Shown here: positions 11,198 through 23,021 of the stretch, piece by piece | Layout: the number at the start of each line of letters is the position of its first letter | Position numbering within the stretch: the stretch's first letter is position 1 | Origin: Aralia elata | Taxonomy: Eukaryota; Streptophyta; Magnoliopsida; Apiales; Araliaceae | DNA length: 64,000 nt | Direction: 5' to 3' | Assembly: GCA_034770075.1 (NCBI GenBank) | Contig: CM068388.1 | Location: forward strand, 22,910,294-22,974,293 | Notes under the pieces: model-generated | Databases searched by the model: none | What the model was told of the DNA's origin: nothing | The model's input: the letters and a program-made list of their open reading frames with translations, nothing else | Translations under genes and position numbers: made by a program

Positions 11198-11441
11198 TAC
11201 CTCTCCTCTTGAAAAGAATTTGTCCTCAAATCTTCACCTACATCAAACGGGCTTAGATCAGAAACATTAAAAGTTGTACTAACATTATACTCATTAGGTA
11301 AGTCCAATTTGTAAGCATTGTTGTTAATGCGTTCAAGTACGTGAAATGGTCCATCTCCTCTTGAAAGTAATTTCGAATGCCTTTGAGCAGGATATCTTTC
11401 CTTACGCATGTGTAGCCAAACCCAATCCCCGGGTTCGAAGA
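10936..11441 (-). CDS. Pol C-terminus of the CRM element, running into the 3' LTR
   Basis: An open frame (11559 to 10936) carries the post-integrase region: EPGDWVWLHMRKERYPAQR, GPFHVLERINNNAYKLDLP, then LRTNSFQEERYDEDI. It ends with the GPITRARAKRFKEGLN motif and HFRTLD, then a stop. The polypurine tract lies inside the FQEER codons and the LTR starts at the following codons. So the last ~85 residues are LTR-encoded and duplicated at 16823-17084. The basic tail matches the position of the CR targeting motif known in CRM elements. It overlaps the integrase frame because of a frameshift near 11450-11560. Confidence 0.75.
11198..11212 (-). promoter_or_regulatory. Polypurine tract of the CRM element, within pol coding
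   Basis: On the minus strand CAAGAGGAGAGGTA directly precedes the LTR start TGATGAAGAC. It fixes the 3' LTR boundary at 11197 and is itself translated as QEER(Y). Confidence 0.75.
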
Positions 11442-12473
11442 TTACTTGACGCCGACCCTTGTTGGCCTGTTTGGCATATTGATCCGTCCTCTTTTCAATG
11501 TTGAGTCTTGTCTTCTCAAGTATCTGTTTAACAAAATCAGCTTTGTTTTTGCCATCCATGTTAGTATACTCGGAAACAGGTAATGGTGAAAATCCAAGGG
11601 TGTTAAAGGATTAAAGCCATACACAATTTCAAAAGGTGAGAATTTAGTAACAGAGTGAACAGATCTATTATAAGCAAACTCAACATGTGGTAGACATTCT
11701 TTCCAAAGCTTAATATTCTTTTTAATGATAGCCCTTAGTAATGCAGATAGAGTTTTATTAACTACTTTCGTTTGACCGTCAGTTTGTGGATGACAAGTAG
11801 TTGAAAATAGCAGTTTAGTTCCTAATTTACACCACAAGGTCTTCCAAAAATAGCTCAAGAATTTAGCATCTCTATCCGAAACAATGGTTCGGGGCATGCC
11901 ATGCAAACGCACAATGGCTCTAAAGAATAAATCAGTAACATGGGATGCATCATCAGTCTTGTGGCATAGAATAAATTGTGCCATTGTTGAAAACCTATCC
12001 ACGACCACAAATATAGAATCATGACCATGCTTAGATCTAGGTAAACCCAATACAAAGTCCATAGACAAATCAACCCAAGGTTCACTTGAAATAGACAATG
12101 GTGTGTATAACCCATGAGGTTGAACACGAGATTTAGCTTGACGACATGTAATGCATTTATCACAAATTCTTTCCAAATCTCGTTTCATATGGGGCCAATA
12201 GAAATGTTCTTTTATCACAGATAAGGTCTTATCAACACCAAAATGTCCCATCAAACCACCTCCATATGATTCTCGAACCAATAACTCACGCAAAGAACAT
12301 GCAGGTATACATAATTTATTCTCACGAAATAAGAATCCATCCATCTTGAAGTATTTACCTATAATATTCTTTTCACAATTTTTAAACTCTTCACAAAAAT
12401 CATGGTCATTGACATATAATTCTTTGATTTGTTCAAAACCAAGTAATTTTGTGTCAAGAGTACTTAACAACAC
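11442..12473 (-). pseudogene. Integrase of the CRM element (catalytic Glu replaced)
   Basis: 343-residue frame with the zinc-binding HHCC region (HFGVDKTLSVIKEHFYW, then CDKCITCRQAKS). The retroviral-type core follows: SMDFVLGLPRS and VVVDRFSTMAQF for the first Asp, SDRDAKFLSYFW for the second Asp, and HPQTDGQTKVVNKTL where the third acidic residue should be. In this family the last motif normally reads DGQTEVVN; here Glu is Lys (AAA at 11766-11768), which should abolish strand transfer. After YLFPSI the frame leaves the family and ends at 11442 in the shadow of the next frame. Confidence 0.85.
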
Positions 12474-12479
12474 ATACCT

Positions 12480-13644
12480 TCACGAAAGAGCATCAGCCAC
12501 GATATTTTCCTTACCTTGCTTATACCGAATGACATAAGAAAATGTCTCGATGAACTCCATCCATCGTGCATGTCTCTTGTTCAACTTTTGTTGGCCTTTC
12601 AAATATTTTAACGATTCATGATCTGTGTGAATCACAAACTCCTTAGGCCACATGTAATGTTGCCAAGTCTCCAATGATCGCACCAAGGCATACAACTCTT
12701 TGTCATAAGTGGGATAGTTCAAAGCTGTTCCACTCAATTTTTCACTGAAATATGCCACTGGTTTTCCTTCTTGCATTAGTACAACTCCAATTCCTAAACC
12801 TGAAGCATCACATTCAATTTCAAAGGTTTTAGTGAAATTAGGCAATACAAGTAAAGGAGCGTTAGTTAATTTTTCTTTAATCAAATTAAACACCTTTTCC
12901 TGTGCATCACCCCACTTGAATCCTACACTCTTTTTGATTACTTCGGTGAGTGGTGTTGTGACTTTGCTGAAGTTTCTTACAAACCGTCTATAGAAACTTG
13001 CGAGTCCATGAAAGCTACGAACTTGACTGACATTCGTAGGAGTTGGCCATTCTCGAATTACCCTTATTTTCTCTTCGTCAACTTGTACTCCTTGCACACT
13101 GACAACAAAGCCAAGAAACAAAACTCGATCCGTACCGTACAAAATGTGCATTTATCCATATTGACATATAATTTTTCCTTTCGAAGCACATCTAGGACAG
13201 ATTTTATATGCAATCATGCTCACCTAAATTCTTGCTGTAAATCAAGATATCATCAAAGTACACAATTATAAATTTCCCAATGAAGGGACGCAAAACATGG
13301 TCCATTAATCTCATGAACGTGCTAGGAGCATTAGTTAAACCAAAAGGTAAGACTAACCACTCATATAACCCATATTTTGTTTTAAAAGCAGTTTTCCATT
13401 CATCGTCCTCATGCATTCTAATCTGATGATAACCACTCTTTAAATCAATTTTAGAAAACACACAAGATCCATGCAATTCATCTAACATATCATCTAACCT
13501 AGGAATGGGATGTCGATATTTTACCGTGATATTATTTACCGCTCGACAATCAATGCACATACGCCACTTTCCATCCTTTTTAGGCACTAAAATAACTAGA
13601 ACCGCACATGGACTCATGCTTTCCCTCACAAACCCTTTGTCCAT
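12480..13644 (-). pseudogene. Reverse transcriptase and RNase H of the CRM element (frameshifted)
   Basis: The RT starts in the frame 13644-13204: WRMCIDCRAVNNITVKYRHP, then FSKIDLKSGYHQIRMHE, LPFGLTNAPSTFMRLM and the catalytic IVYFDDILIYSK. An in-frame stop and frameshift at about 13150-13210 break the fingers/thumb linker. The thumb and RNase H resume in 13151-12480 with GFVVSVQGVQVDEEK, SFHGLASFYRRF, ECDASGLGIGVVLMQ, ELYALVRSLETWQHY, TDHESLKYL and ENIVADALS. The catalytic RNase H Asp/Glu/Asp positions look retained; the damage is in reading-frame continuity. Confidence 0.85.
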
Positions 13645-13662
13645 TAATTCGTTAACTTGCCT

Positions 13663-14226
13663 TTACAATTCTTTTGTCTCCTCGGGATTGCTTCGGTATG
13701 CTGGACGATTTGGAATGGTTGCACCGGGGACAAAATCAATTTGATGTTCAATTCCCCAAATTGGAGGTAATCCTTGTGGAAGTTCCTCGGGAAATACATC
13801 CTGATAATCCTGCAAAAGAGTAGAAATAACACTAGGCAAAGAAGAATTATTAGTGTTAGTATTTAAAAGTGCCTCCTTATACCGAAGTATAATCATTGGC
13901 TTTTTAAAATCCAAAGCTCGCCTCACATCACTCCTTTTTACAAAAATGTTTGTTTTTCTCTCTTCACCTTTCTTTTTCTCTCTCTCTTTTGTTTTTTTCT
14001 CATGATCTCTCTGTAAGTGCATTTGATCCTCATGCACCTATTTTGGTGACATAGGGCACAAGGTAATTTTTCTTTGATTGTGAACAAAAGAGTACTCATT
14101 AGTAAAACCATCGTGCTTTACTCGCCGATCGAACTGCCATGGTCTCCCAAGTAATAAGTGACCTGCCTGCATAGGAACTACATCACATAGAATCTCATCG
14201 ACATATTTTCCAATTGCAAATGGCAC
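13663..14226 (-). pseudogene. Protease end and pol linker of the CRM element
   Basis: The frame 14226-14038 holds the C-terminal half of the aspartic protease (VPMQAGHLLLGRPWQFDR). Then 14037-13663 holds a Lys/Glu-rich linker, LLQDYQDVFPEELPQGLPP and RPAYRSNPEE, the usual lead into RT. Stops and frameshifts separate these from gag-protease upstream and RT downstream. Confidence 0.75.
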
Positions 14227-14235
14227 TGATACTTG

Positions 14236-15726
14236 CTAAGTAACTTTGATGTCGCTGCTGTCATTGAGCCACTGCAATCGGTATGGATGTGGATGTTTGG
14301 ATGTTGTAAGTCCCAATTTCTCCACCATAGTGATGCTTGCCACATTTGTGCAGCTCCCACCATCAATTACAACACAACAGATCTTACCATTTACCATGCA
14401 TCTAGTATGAAATAGATTCTCTCTTTGTTCATTGCTTTCTTCCTTTACCTGTGTACTAAGCATTCTTCGAGTAACCAACACTTCACCATGCATAGCAACC
14501 TCTCTATCTTCCTCCAATGGTGGCATAGAGTCATTGTCACTATCTTCTTCCTCGGTTTCCAATTCTCCATTATCAAGCAATAACATAGTTCTTTGATTTG
14601 AGCATTGATTTGCAATATGTCTCCTGCCTTGACATTTAAAACATACAATATCTCGAGTACGACTAGTAGTAGGTTGATTAGTTTTACCTTGCCATCCTTG
14701 AGTAGTCGTTCCCTGCTTGATTTCGGGCTTTGGTTTGGAAACAGTTGGTCTTTCCTCGCGTTTCATAATGTTGGATTTCCATGATGACCCTGTGGTAGGA
14801 TTTGTTCGCTGGCCACCTCTCCTCTTAAGTTGTTTCTCTATTTTGATAGCCATATGCACCATATCTTCTAATACCACATAGTGTTGACGCTCCACCAAAT
14901 CTGCAATATCCCAATTTAACCCTGCTGAAAATCGGGCCATGGTGGCCTCATTATCCTCGTCGATTTCAGCCCTAGACATTAACATCTCCATTTCTTTGAA
15001 GTAGTCCTTCACACTCTTATTTCCCTGTTTCAAGTTTTGTAAGTTTCGAAACAGATCTCGATAATAGTGGCTTGGTACAAACCTCTTTTTCATCACAGCT
15101 TTCATTTTTGCCCAAGTCTCTATTGGACGTTCTCTGCACCTCCTTCGGCTGGTCATCAATTGATCCCACCAAGTAACGGCATAATCTGAAAATTCGGTAG
15201 CTACAATTCTAACCTTCTTGAGATCCGAGTAGTTGTAACAATCAAATATCCATTCTATCTTCTTCTCCCACTATAAGTATGCCTCGGGATCACTTCTGCC
15301 TTGGAAAGTGGGAATTTTCATTTTGATGCTATCAAGGTTGTTGTCCTCTCAATTGCGCCCGCCTCTATCCCTTACAAAATATCTCCTAGGGATAAAACCA
15401 GTTTCTCGATCCTCTTCCTCGCTAAAACTTCCATCATAGTAAGTTGCCTCTTCTAGTCTAGCTTCCTTTTGTTGGGCTTTTCCTTTAGGACGCCCACCCG
15501 GAGGGATTTGAGTTTGTTCCCCTCGAGTGTCACTCAATTGATCAATGCGATCATGCACTTGCTCCATAGCCATCCCTAGCTGTCTAAAAAATTCTTTCAT
15601 CATAGCCTCCATCATGAGTTTTGGGTCAAAATTCGATGAAGAAGGTTCATTCTCAATTGCCTTATCTCTTGTGTTAGACATATTTTCTGCAAAACAAATG
15701 TTAGTAGAAAATAAGTTCATCACCAC
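14236..15726 (-). pseudogene. Gag and protease start of the CRM element (two in-frame stops)
   Basis: The frame 15726-15349 gives the gag N-terminus. Across two in-frame stops it continues with KMKIPTFQGRSDPEAYL, WEKKIEWIF and TWWDQLM, then 15159-14236 with PSHYYRDLFRNLQNLKQG. One zinc knuckle follows (CFKCQGRRHIANQC) and then the protease active-site region CVVIDGGSCTNVAS. The DGGS form is usual in this lineage. The frame is lost at 14236 just after the protease flap region. Order and spacing match plant chromoviral gag-pro. Confidence 0.85.
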
Positions 15727-16094
15727 TCCTTTAGCGACAATGTATTACAAATATGAAACGCTCGTGTATCACACTTATGGCTTTTACCCTCTAGTAATCT
15801 CACTACTCTTGCCTTTTTCCGCTCGTAGTTCTCTCTAATAGGTTCTTTTTGAATTCACACAAATATTACCTCAATTTTTCAATTACAATCCAATAAGAAC
15901 TTATCAAGATACAATATAGAAATGACGACTCTTGAAACTCCAACAAGACTTTACAATCGTCAAATATGATTATTTGCAAATGAAATCCCAACAATAGCAA
16001 TCAACAACAATAATTTTTTGCTATATATTTCCTGCAGTTTTTTTTTAATAATCCAACAATAAAAGTAAAGATAAGTAACTTGATAGGAAACTTA

Positions 16095-16106
16095 GCTTTG
16101 ATACCA
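16095..16106 (-). promoter_or_regulatory. Primer-binding site of the CRM element (tRNA-Met type)
   Basis: On the minus strand TGGTATCAAAGC lies two bases after the 5' LTR end. It differs by one base from TGGTATCAGAGC, the complement of the initiator tRNA-Met 3' end. Confidence 0.85.
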
Positions 16107-16108
16107 AA

Positions 16109-17084
16109 TGATAGACTCCACGGCACGCTTGCGTGAGGTGGTCGTCGCCCGGATCGTTTCTAACAAGTTGATAGGATGGATAGCTTGCAGCACCTTAACC
16201 CCTCGTCTATATGTAGACGGTAATCTTGGTACAATTGCTTGCTTAGGAAATTTGCGGAGGATGAACACCAACGACACTTCGACCCCTCGCTTATATTGAA
16301 GCGGTAATCTCAGTACAATCGACGATTGATGCGGTAGAAGACGCCACACACAACTATGAATGGTTGTATGATAAGTCAATTATGAATCTAAAAAGAAAAA
16401 CTAAGGAACACTTAAGAATTCTTCAAAGAACCACAAGTAGAGAAACAAACTCACAATAGTATTCTGAAAATTGATATGAATGAATGGTTTTACAAGCCTA
16501 ACATCACTTGGTGTTTATAGGAACTCATGGTATGCTAAACCATCATCATAAGTCAAGATCTAACAACTAATCACATCACATGTATCAGCCACCCAAAGAA
16601 TTTAACAACCCAAAAACATGTGATGTGTTAAAAGTCCAAATCAGATAACTATAAACTGATCAGCACATTGCAAGCTATTTTCACACCTGATAAGTTCCGA
16701 ATTTGGACTTAGGCCAAGAATAAAAATTGTAGACCTGGAGTTTCTAATGAATTTAGGCTTTTGAATCACCTCATTTGGAGTTTGGAAACTCAAGTTATGG
16801 CCAAATAAGAACTGATATCAAACTAGTCCAAAGTGCGGAAATTCTGATTCTTTTGCAACGGTTCGGATATGCTTGCTTCCAAGGTGTTTATGATCTTTGC
16901 GTGCTTGTAACCCGTCTCTATAACCTCTATGCTCGATCCAACCTCGGTCCATAATTTATGAATTATTCCGTTAAGTCCTTCTTTGAAGCGTTTAGCTCGT
17001 GCTCTCGTAATGGATCCAAGTGACATATGCAATGGATCCACTTGTGTTTTTTCAAGGGTTTGTGAGCTAAGAATGTCCTCATCA
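16109..17084 (-). mobile_element. 5' LTR of the CRM-type element (976 bp)
   Basis: Partner of 10215-11197, starting TGATGAGGACATTC and ending GAGTCTATCA on the minus strand. It contains a second copy of the pol C-terminal coding, including DPLHMSLGSITRARAKRFKE. Confidence 0.9.
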
Positions 17085-17108
17085 GCAGTGCCAGTAAATT
17101 TTCCCAAT

Positions 17109-18177
17109 TGCTTAAATTTATACAAGTAATCTTATATTACCTCCAAGATTTTAAACTCTATACAAGTGAAAATTTGGTAACTTTTATTTTATCTGCTTTG
17201 CTTATGTTTTGTGGCAAAAGCACGTGTCCATTAGAGAGTTTGAATGTGTGATATGCGGCGGATTTACTTTGGTTGGGGACTACTTAGGGTATTGCCATTT
17301 TTATCTATTATCTTATAGTAGTAAGGAGTTAACAAGTTCAAATAGCCTTTCGTGTGAATACTATGTATCTTAGCTGTTTGGTAATGGAATTCTTTGGCCA
17401 TTCTGCAATTATTCAAAGATCAAACTTACAACTGAATGAGCTGATTGTAATAGTGTTTAGCCAATGTCATCTTTGAACAAATTCCTTAAGTTAGAAAAAG
17501 GCATGTAGACACCTTGATGTTGCGGTATATGCTGGACATGTGGTAATGAACTCTGACTCTGAGCAGTCCTGATTCTTATAGACTGTTTTTGGGGTTTTTT
17601 TTATTTGTGTTTTTTTTACCATCAATAACTTTCTTCATGTTATTGTGCGGCCTCTTAAAATTTATTGACAGAATATATATCTAAATGTGTCTCAATCAAA
17701 TCTTAATATGCATTAAAAAATTAAATAAAAAAAGTTAGTAAGTTAAATGGGACATTCTTTTTTGCAAGTACTCTGTACTTGTAATACAACATTTATGTTT
17801 ATTTGTTCAGTAATGTCATCAATGATTTTTGCTAGTTCTGATGTTTTCTTCACAAACATAGTTGAAATGTGTCCTCAGTTACTCTTACTATTTCACCCCA
17901 AGTCAAAAGCTATCAGACCATAAACCTCTTAAACTTATATCCTCATTATTTCAATACCTTCTGAAACTAAGATATCCAAAATTATTTTAAATTCGGAGGT
18001 TGAAAGTAAAAGAATGACATATCATTCTAAGTTTTCATTGATTTTCTGGATGACAAGATCTTATGTTTGTGTGGTAAAAAGCTTCTTCTTTCTTACACAT
18101 GCTTTTGTATCTTTGTTTGTAGTCTCTACCCCGTTTTTACGATTGCCGAAGCATGACATTCTCATGGTTTCCAGTTT
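17109..18177 (+). repeat. Inverted duplicate of an SDH7-gene intron segment
   Basis: Matches the reverse complement of 30590-31661 almost end to end, with scattered substitutions and small indels. The match starts at TGCTTAAATTTATACAAG and ends at CATTCTCATGGTTTCCA. The partner lies wholly inside intron 3 of the minus-strand SDH7-like gene, so this copy is in the same orientation relative to that gene but on the opposite strand of the window. No coding sequence is recognisable in either copy. No TSD or terminal repeat is visible. Confidence 0.93.
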
Positions 18178-18210
18178 TTTCATTTCTATATCTACTTATA
18201 TATGTGTTTG
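18178..18210 (+). repeat. ~29 bp junction segment matching SDH7 intron 1
   Basis: Between the intron duplicate and the copia remnant lies a segment whose reverse complement (core CATATATAAGTAGATATAG) matches 32353-32382 at about 28 of 29 positions. That site is in intron 1 of the same SDH7-like gene. It looks like filler DNA at a rearrangement junction. Confidence 0.6.
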
Positions 18211-18640
18211 TAGGATTATGCATTGATTGGCACACTTTGTTAACAACAAAAGAGAGATCCGGGCGAGTTAAGGTAGTGTATTGCAAAGCACCCACTATTT
18301 GTCTGAAAAGTGACGGATCTGAGAACAATGGATCAGAAGCAGTAGTGGTTCGTACAACGGTGGTAGGAGTACGGACTGGTTTAGAGTCCACCATATTCGC
18401 ACGGTGGATAATATCACGTATGTATTTTCTTTGTGAAAGCACAAGCCCAGTAGAACTCCGAATAGCTTCAATCCCAAGGAAAAAATGGAGTGGTCCAAGA
18501 TCTTTTAGAGCAAACTCTCGACCAAGTGCGGCTATTAATTCTGCTATAGCTGTAGAGGAATTTCCTGTGATATATCATCAATATAAAGTCATAAACCAAT
18601 ATTTGTTACACCCATATTTTGTGCATATGCAGCCAAAGGC
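18211..18640 (-). pseudogene. Ty1/copia reverse-transcriptase C-terminal fragment
   Basis: Minus-strand translation gives FALKDLGPLHFFLGIE, STGLVLSQRKYIRDII, DSKPVRTPT and FRQIVGALQYTTLTRPD. It ends SFVVNKVCQSMHNPT, the conserved end of the copia RT and start of the RNase H link. The YVDD region near 18575-18590 is disrupted by an insertion-like 10 bp and a frame change. Upstream on the minus strand the match fades. The fragment stops abruptly at HNPT, where the junction segment begins. Confidence 0.85.
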
Positions 18641-20496
18641 CAAGTTTTATGTTGTATCGAATGTATTTATACATGGACAAAGCACAAAATTGGTCATAGG
18701 CCGCCAGAAATACATAGAGGGACAGATCCCCACAAATATTCGTAAAATTGGTAAAAGATGCACTCGCAATTGTCCGAACCAAATGCTCCATTCCATAAGA
18801 GGCCCGCTAAGACGCTCGATCGTCCGGATCAGCAATGCCTCCAGTTCCCCCCTAAACAAAAGAAGCGAGAGGATAATAAACACTATCAAATAATTAAAAA
18901 AGTTCCATACCAAAGTGAGAAAAAAAATCAAAAGACTAATGCATTTGTAGCAAATAAATATCAAAAATAAACAAGACCCAATTCATTTTTTGAATTAAAA
19001 TCCTTAATTCATGGTGGAAAGAGTACATATACATATATATATATATATATATATCACTGTGTTAGTTGAAAGATCCTTGTGAGCTCGTTTGTTCTGATTC
19101 CTGGTTGTTTGCTTCTTCCAACTGTCCAGGAACCGACATTTTCTCTCTCTCTTTTTCTCTAAATTCTCAAACAAACGAAACTGTATGAGGATCGTAGCAG
19201 TTATTATGATAAAATTGTACCCCCGAATATTATACAAAAGAAGAGTAGTGGGACCAAATAAAGCGCGTACGTGTAGAAAATAGGATAGGAGTACCACACC
19301 AAAAACTCATTCTTTATGTTGGCGTGTCTTAACTCTTAATGATGCCAACCAAGTACAAAATGTTTTTATCTTTTTATCTTTTTTCTTTTTGTCTATAGGG
19401 TTAGGGTAAATATACTTGGGTTTCATTGATTACTGCGCTTGTGAATTATTCCACCAGTTTTCTTTTTGGTACTTGATCAGTTTAAAGACAAGTTTTTGTG
19501 CCTTGTTTCTTGCATTGTAGTATTCCAAAGGAATGTGGGCTTAGGAACTCGGAAGAAAGATTCTTCTTGCAGAGACCAAATGGATGTGTGCCATAGAAAA
19601 CACCATAAGGAAACAGCAGAGTTATCATCTACGACACACACACGGGCGGTGAGTATAATAAAATTGACTTCCAACATATCCAAGGAAATTAACTAATTTG
19701 TTGATAATACTGAAGCATGAATTGTTTGGGATTTGGAAGTAGCCTTAACTAATGGGGATGGGGGGTGTGGCCTTTCCAAGCCCAGCGTTTAGCAAAAAGG
19801 ACAGAGACATGACCCCTTCCTTTATCCCATCTACAAATGTCCATTTTGTGTGAATTACACTTCTGTTTCTTCACCACCTCTCTGCTGCCCTCTATTAATG
19901 CATTATTCACTTACCAGCAGCAGCCATGAGAACAAACGACTTAAAGACTTATCTGAATTGAAATGGGGAAAAAAGATTGGCAGACATTAGCTCTTGAAGA
20001 ATAGCATCTGATATTAGGATTCCCTTATTTTCTGTGCGTCTTATTTTGCAGAACGTGATTGTAATTCCTACTAGTACAGGGACATCCAAAACAGGTAAAC
20101 ACCATGAAAACAAATGAAGAAAATGCACAGGCTCACTTCACAATACAAAACGTCTACAACTCAAGAGCACTTCTCTTTTCTTTAACTTACAAGATGAAAG
20201 CTACTTAACCTTAAGCAACTATAATTTACTGCTTCATGTTCGAGAATCAAGTCAAGTAACTACCAACTTGTAAGAAAAACACCAAAACCATATATTGTGA
20301 TCCAGATAGACCAACTTAAATTTTCAGCTAGCTGAGCAGAGCCGAGCTGATATATCAAAATAAACTACAGATTGTATATACATCTAACAAAACCTCAACT
20401 CATCTTCTCCCTAAAACTGCACACACTTCTTAGTTGGGCAGCACTTACTAATAATATATTTGCATTTCTGATCTAAACTTGTTTGTGCGGGCTTCA
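18641..20496. other. Intergenic DNA downstream of the CBP60 relic
   Basis: No recognisable gene. It contains an (AT)n microsatellite (about 19030-19053) and CT-rich tracts. The part from about 20050 up to the relic's stop codon at 20497 is the natural place for its 3' untranslated region on the minus strand. An open frame at 18153-18893 is antisense to the copia fragment and has no family resemblance. Confidence 0.5.
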
Positions 20497-21711
20497 TCAA
20501 CTATATACATGTTTCTCTAATGTCGACTTCCTTGCCACAATCCTTCTTATTGAAAACCATCTAAGAACACTGAATAGCATTGTCCATCTCCTATGAGCTT
20601 TAACAATGGCTACTGCAGAATGAGCATACAGAAAACCATCGACTCTACTGCGTTGATCAGCCTGTGACTCCGTACATGAACTCTGAAGGGAGCAATCAGT
20701 ATCAAAATACTGTAGATGCTCATCCTCGAATAAGGCTCGAGCGATGGACTCTGTCACAGATCAAAGAGTTTCCAGCCTGGTTTTGGAAACTTGAAGTTTG
20801 GTCGAATCTGACATCTATGGATTCAATACTGCCTATGCCGCAATCATCCATGCTACTAGCACACCCCAAGGAACAGACATCTGGAGTAGAGGCACTAAGT
20901 TGTGGATAATCAAAGCTGACTTCCTTGACCGAAGTTAAAATATTAATGTTGTCAGAGCCCCCGGCCGTCGGTGAATTTGAGGGGTAAAGAACATTGGATA
21001 AGAGTGATCCATCAACAAGAGAGGTATCATCATCCAAAGTGACTACTTCTTCCCATTGTTTAAATGCCAATATCACCAAGCTGTGGGCATCAGCCTAAAG
21101 ACGATGGTATTGTGCATAATTAGTATGATGTTGGCACAAGGGAAAAAAGAGGAGAATAGAATCGAATGGAATGAAAATTGGGAACAGAATTTAAGAAACC
21201 AAGTAGTTTTCAATTGATAGTATAAGCATTCCTTGCATTAGAAAGTAAAACAATATGAATGATAGGAGGAGCGCACCTTTTCAGTTTCAGACAACTTATC
21301 AGTGGGAACATACTGATGATATGAAAGCAATCCCATCACTTGTCCCACAACACTGAAAACCACACCAGTCTTTTCCTGAGATCTAGAACGGTACAAGTAT
21401 AATCTCTTATCAAGCACACATGACCTAGCATGCTCCACAGTAACTTCCCACATTTTAGCAGACATGCCCGTGCCAAGGATCTGCAGGAATGGCACATAAC
21501 GAATACTAGTAATACTTCACAACATCAAGGGGGTCACACGAAAGACAAAAAAGAAGAACAGAAGTCACAAGGTTTATTGTTACGCAGTAATTGACAATTG
21601 TACACTATATAGAAGCCACACAAAACTAGATTTTAAGGTGAAGAAATTCCGAGTTTTATCACAGTTTCACTGATTTGATCCCTTAATTCCAATGAAAAGC
21701 AATCCTAACCC

Positions 21712-21952
21712 CAAGGGTTAGCTCAAGAGGTAGTGAGCCTAGTGATTAAAAGCATAGCCGCATAGGTAATGGTTCAATACTCGCAAAGGCAATGATCTCG
21801 TAAGGGCCAGACGCACATTGTTTAGGAGTTTACTATGGGATTACCCATTGTACATTGGTTGGCGAGGTAGTACATGTAACACTGGTTACCCACTGTGCAC
21901 CATAAGGGCAGTTGCTGGCTGCATTCCACTAACGTTAAAAACAAAAAAAAAG
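21712..21952 (+). mobile_element. tRNA-derived SINE-like element
   Basis: An RNA-polymerase-III-like box A (GGTTAGCTCAAGAGG, 21716-21730) and box B (GGTTCAATACTC, 21771-21782) are spaced as in tRNA-derived SINEs. A unique body follows, ending in an A-rich tail (AAAACAAAAAAAAA) near 21938-21951. It lies in a CBP60-relic intron. No convincing TSD. Confidence 0.5.
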
Positions 21953-23021
21953 GACAATCTTTATACTAGAAAGCTATGGACCAAGACGAAAGACATATAT
22001 CCAAAATTGATATGAGGTGCCCAAAAGGCAACTCTAGAAACCATATTTGTGAACAATGGCTATGGCCAGACGCACCTTATGAGTACTCTATTTGATTTTC
22101 CCCAAATTTTGTTAAGGTTAAATATGATTAAATTTTTCTCTAAAATTAATTATCTAGTTCATTACTTAGTTTTAATTCTTATTTATTTTTATTCATTCAT
22201 GCTAATTAGTACATACGTACGTACTATTTCATTTTACAATATACATATATTGAAGTTTTCGATATGTGTGTCATTTGATGTTGTATTTAAATCACTAAAG
22301 GCATTTATTGTGAATTGTGAAGATATAATTTTGATTTAAGATTTTTGATTTATTCATATTATTAAATCTATTTTTTAGTTTGTTTTTATTATGTTGCAAA
22401 TTTATATTTGATATTTTGAATTTTAGGATGAAGAGAAATATTTTTCAAGATCTAACGCTATTGAATGTCCTTGATCGGAATTTTATTTTGTTAAACCTAC
22501 TTAAAAGTCAATTAATCATGTCTCAATCCAAGAAATAAAGTCAAAAAATGATTTTGTAGTAACTTTTATGCATTTTTACTTGAAATTTATATAAAAATAA
22601 TATCTTTTTTTTATCATTATAAAAGTGTCTCCCTTGACATAAATCATGCGTCCGCCCCTAGCTGGCAACACACACGAGACCATAACAGAAGTCTCGAAAC
22701 TGGTCCAAATAAAAACTGAAGGCTAATATCACAACTTCTTTTTTCATAGGTGCAAAAGCAAGTCTAACTTCATAAATTGTACTCCCTCCTTTTTAAAGAA
22801 AAGAGTACTGCCTTTTGTTTTCTTTTTTCAATGTTAAGGTTTGGAGAACACACTTGCATATAATTTTTCAATTATCTTTTTTCAATTTTAAACTTTTAAT
22901 ATTCAAAATTTTCAAACTTTGATAGTCGTAGAAAAATCAACAAAAAGACTAGTCCTCTTTTTTCTAGGATAGAGGGAGTATATATTATCTCAAGCAACTA
23001 ACAGCAACATAGACTTTCATA

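Larger units (their letters stand above)
10215..17084 (-). mobile_element. CRM-type Ty3/gypsy chromovirus, complete but decayed (6870 bp)
   Basis: Read on the minus strand: 5' LTR (16109-17084), primer-binding site, gag, protease, RT, RNase H, integrase, polypurine tract and 3' LTR (10215-11197). Flanking 5-mers gcagc (10210-10214) and gcagt (17085-17089) differ at one base, as expected for an old TSD. The LTRs start TGATGAAGACAT and the pol C-terminus (GPITRARAKRFKE) is encoded inside the 3' LTR. Both features are known of centromeric retrotransposons (CRM/CRR lineage). Stops and frameshifts occur in gag, RT and between domains, and the integrase catalytic Glu is Lys. The element is non-autonomous. 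Confidence 0.85.

Noticed and set aside
18153..18893. 246-codon plus-strand frame
   Set aside because: Largely antisense to the copia RT fragment, which is supported by strong motifs on the minus strand.
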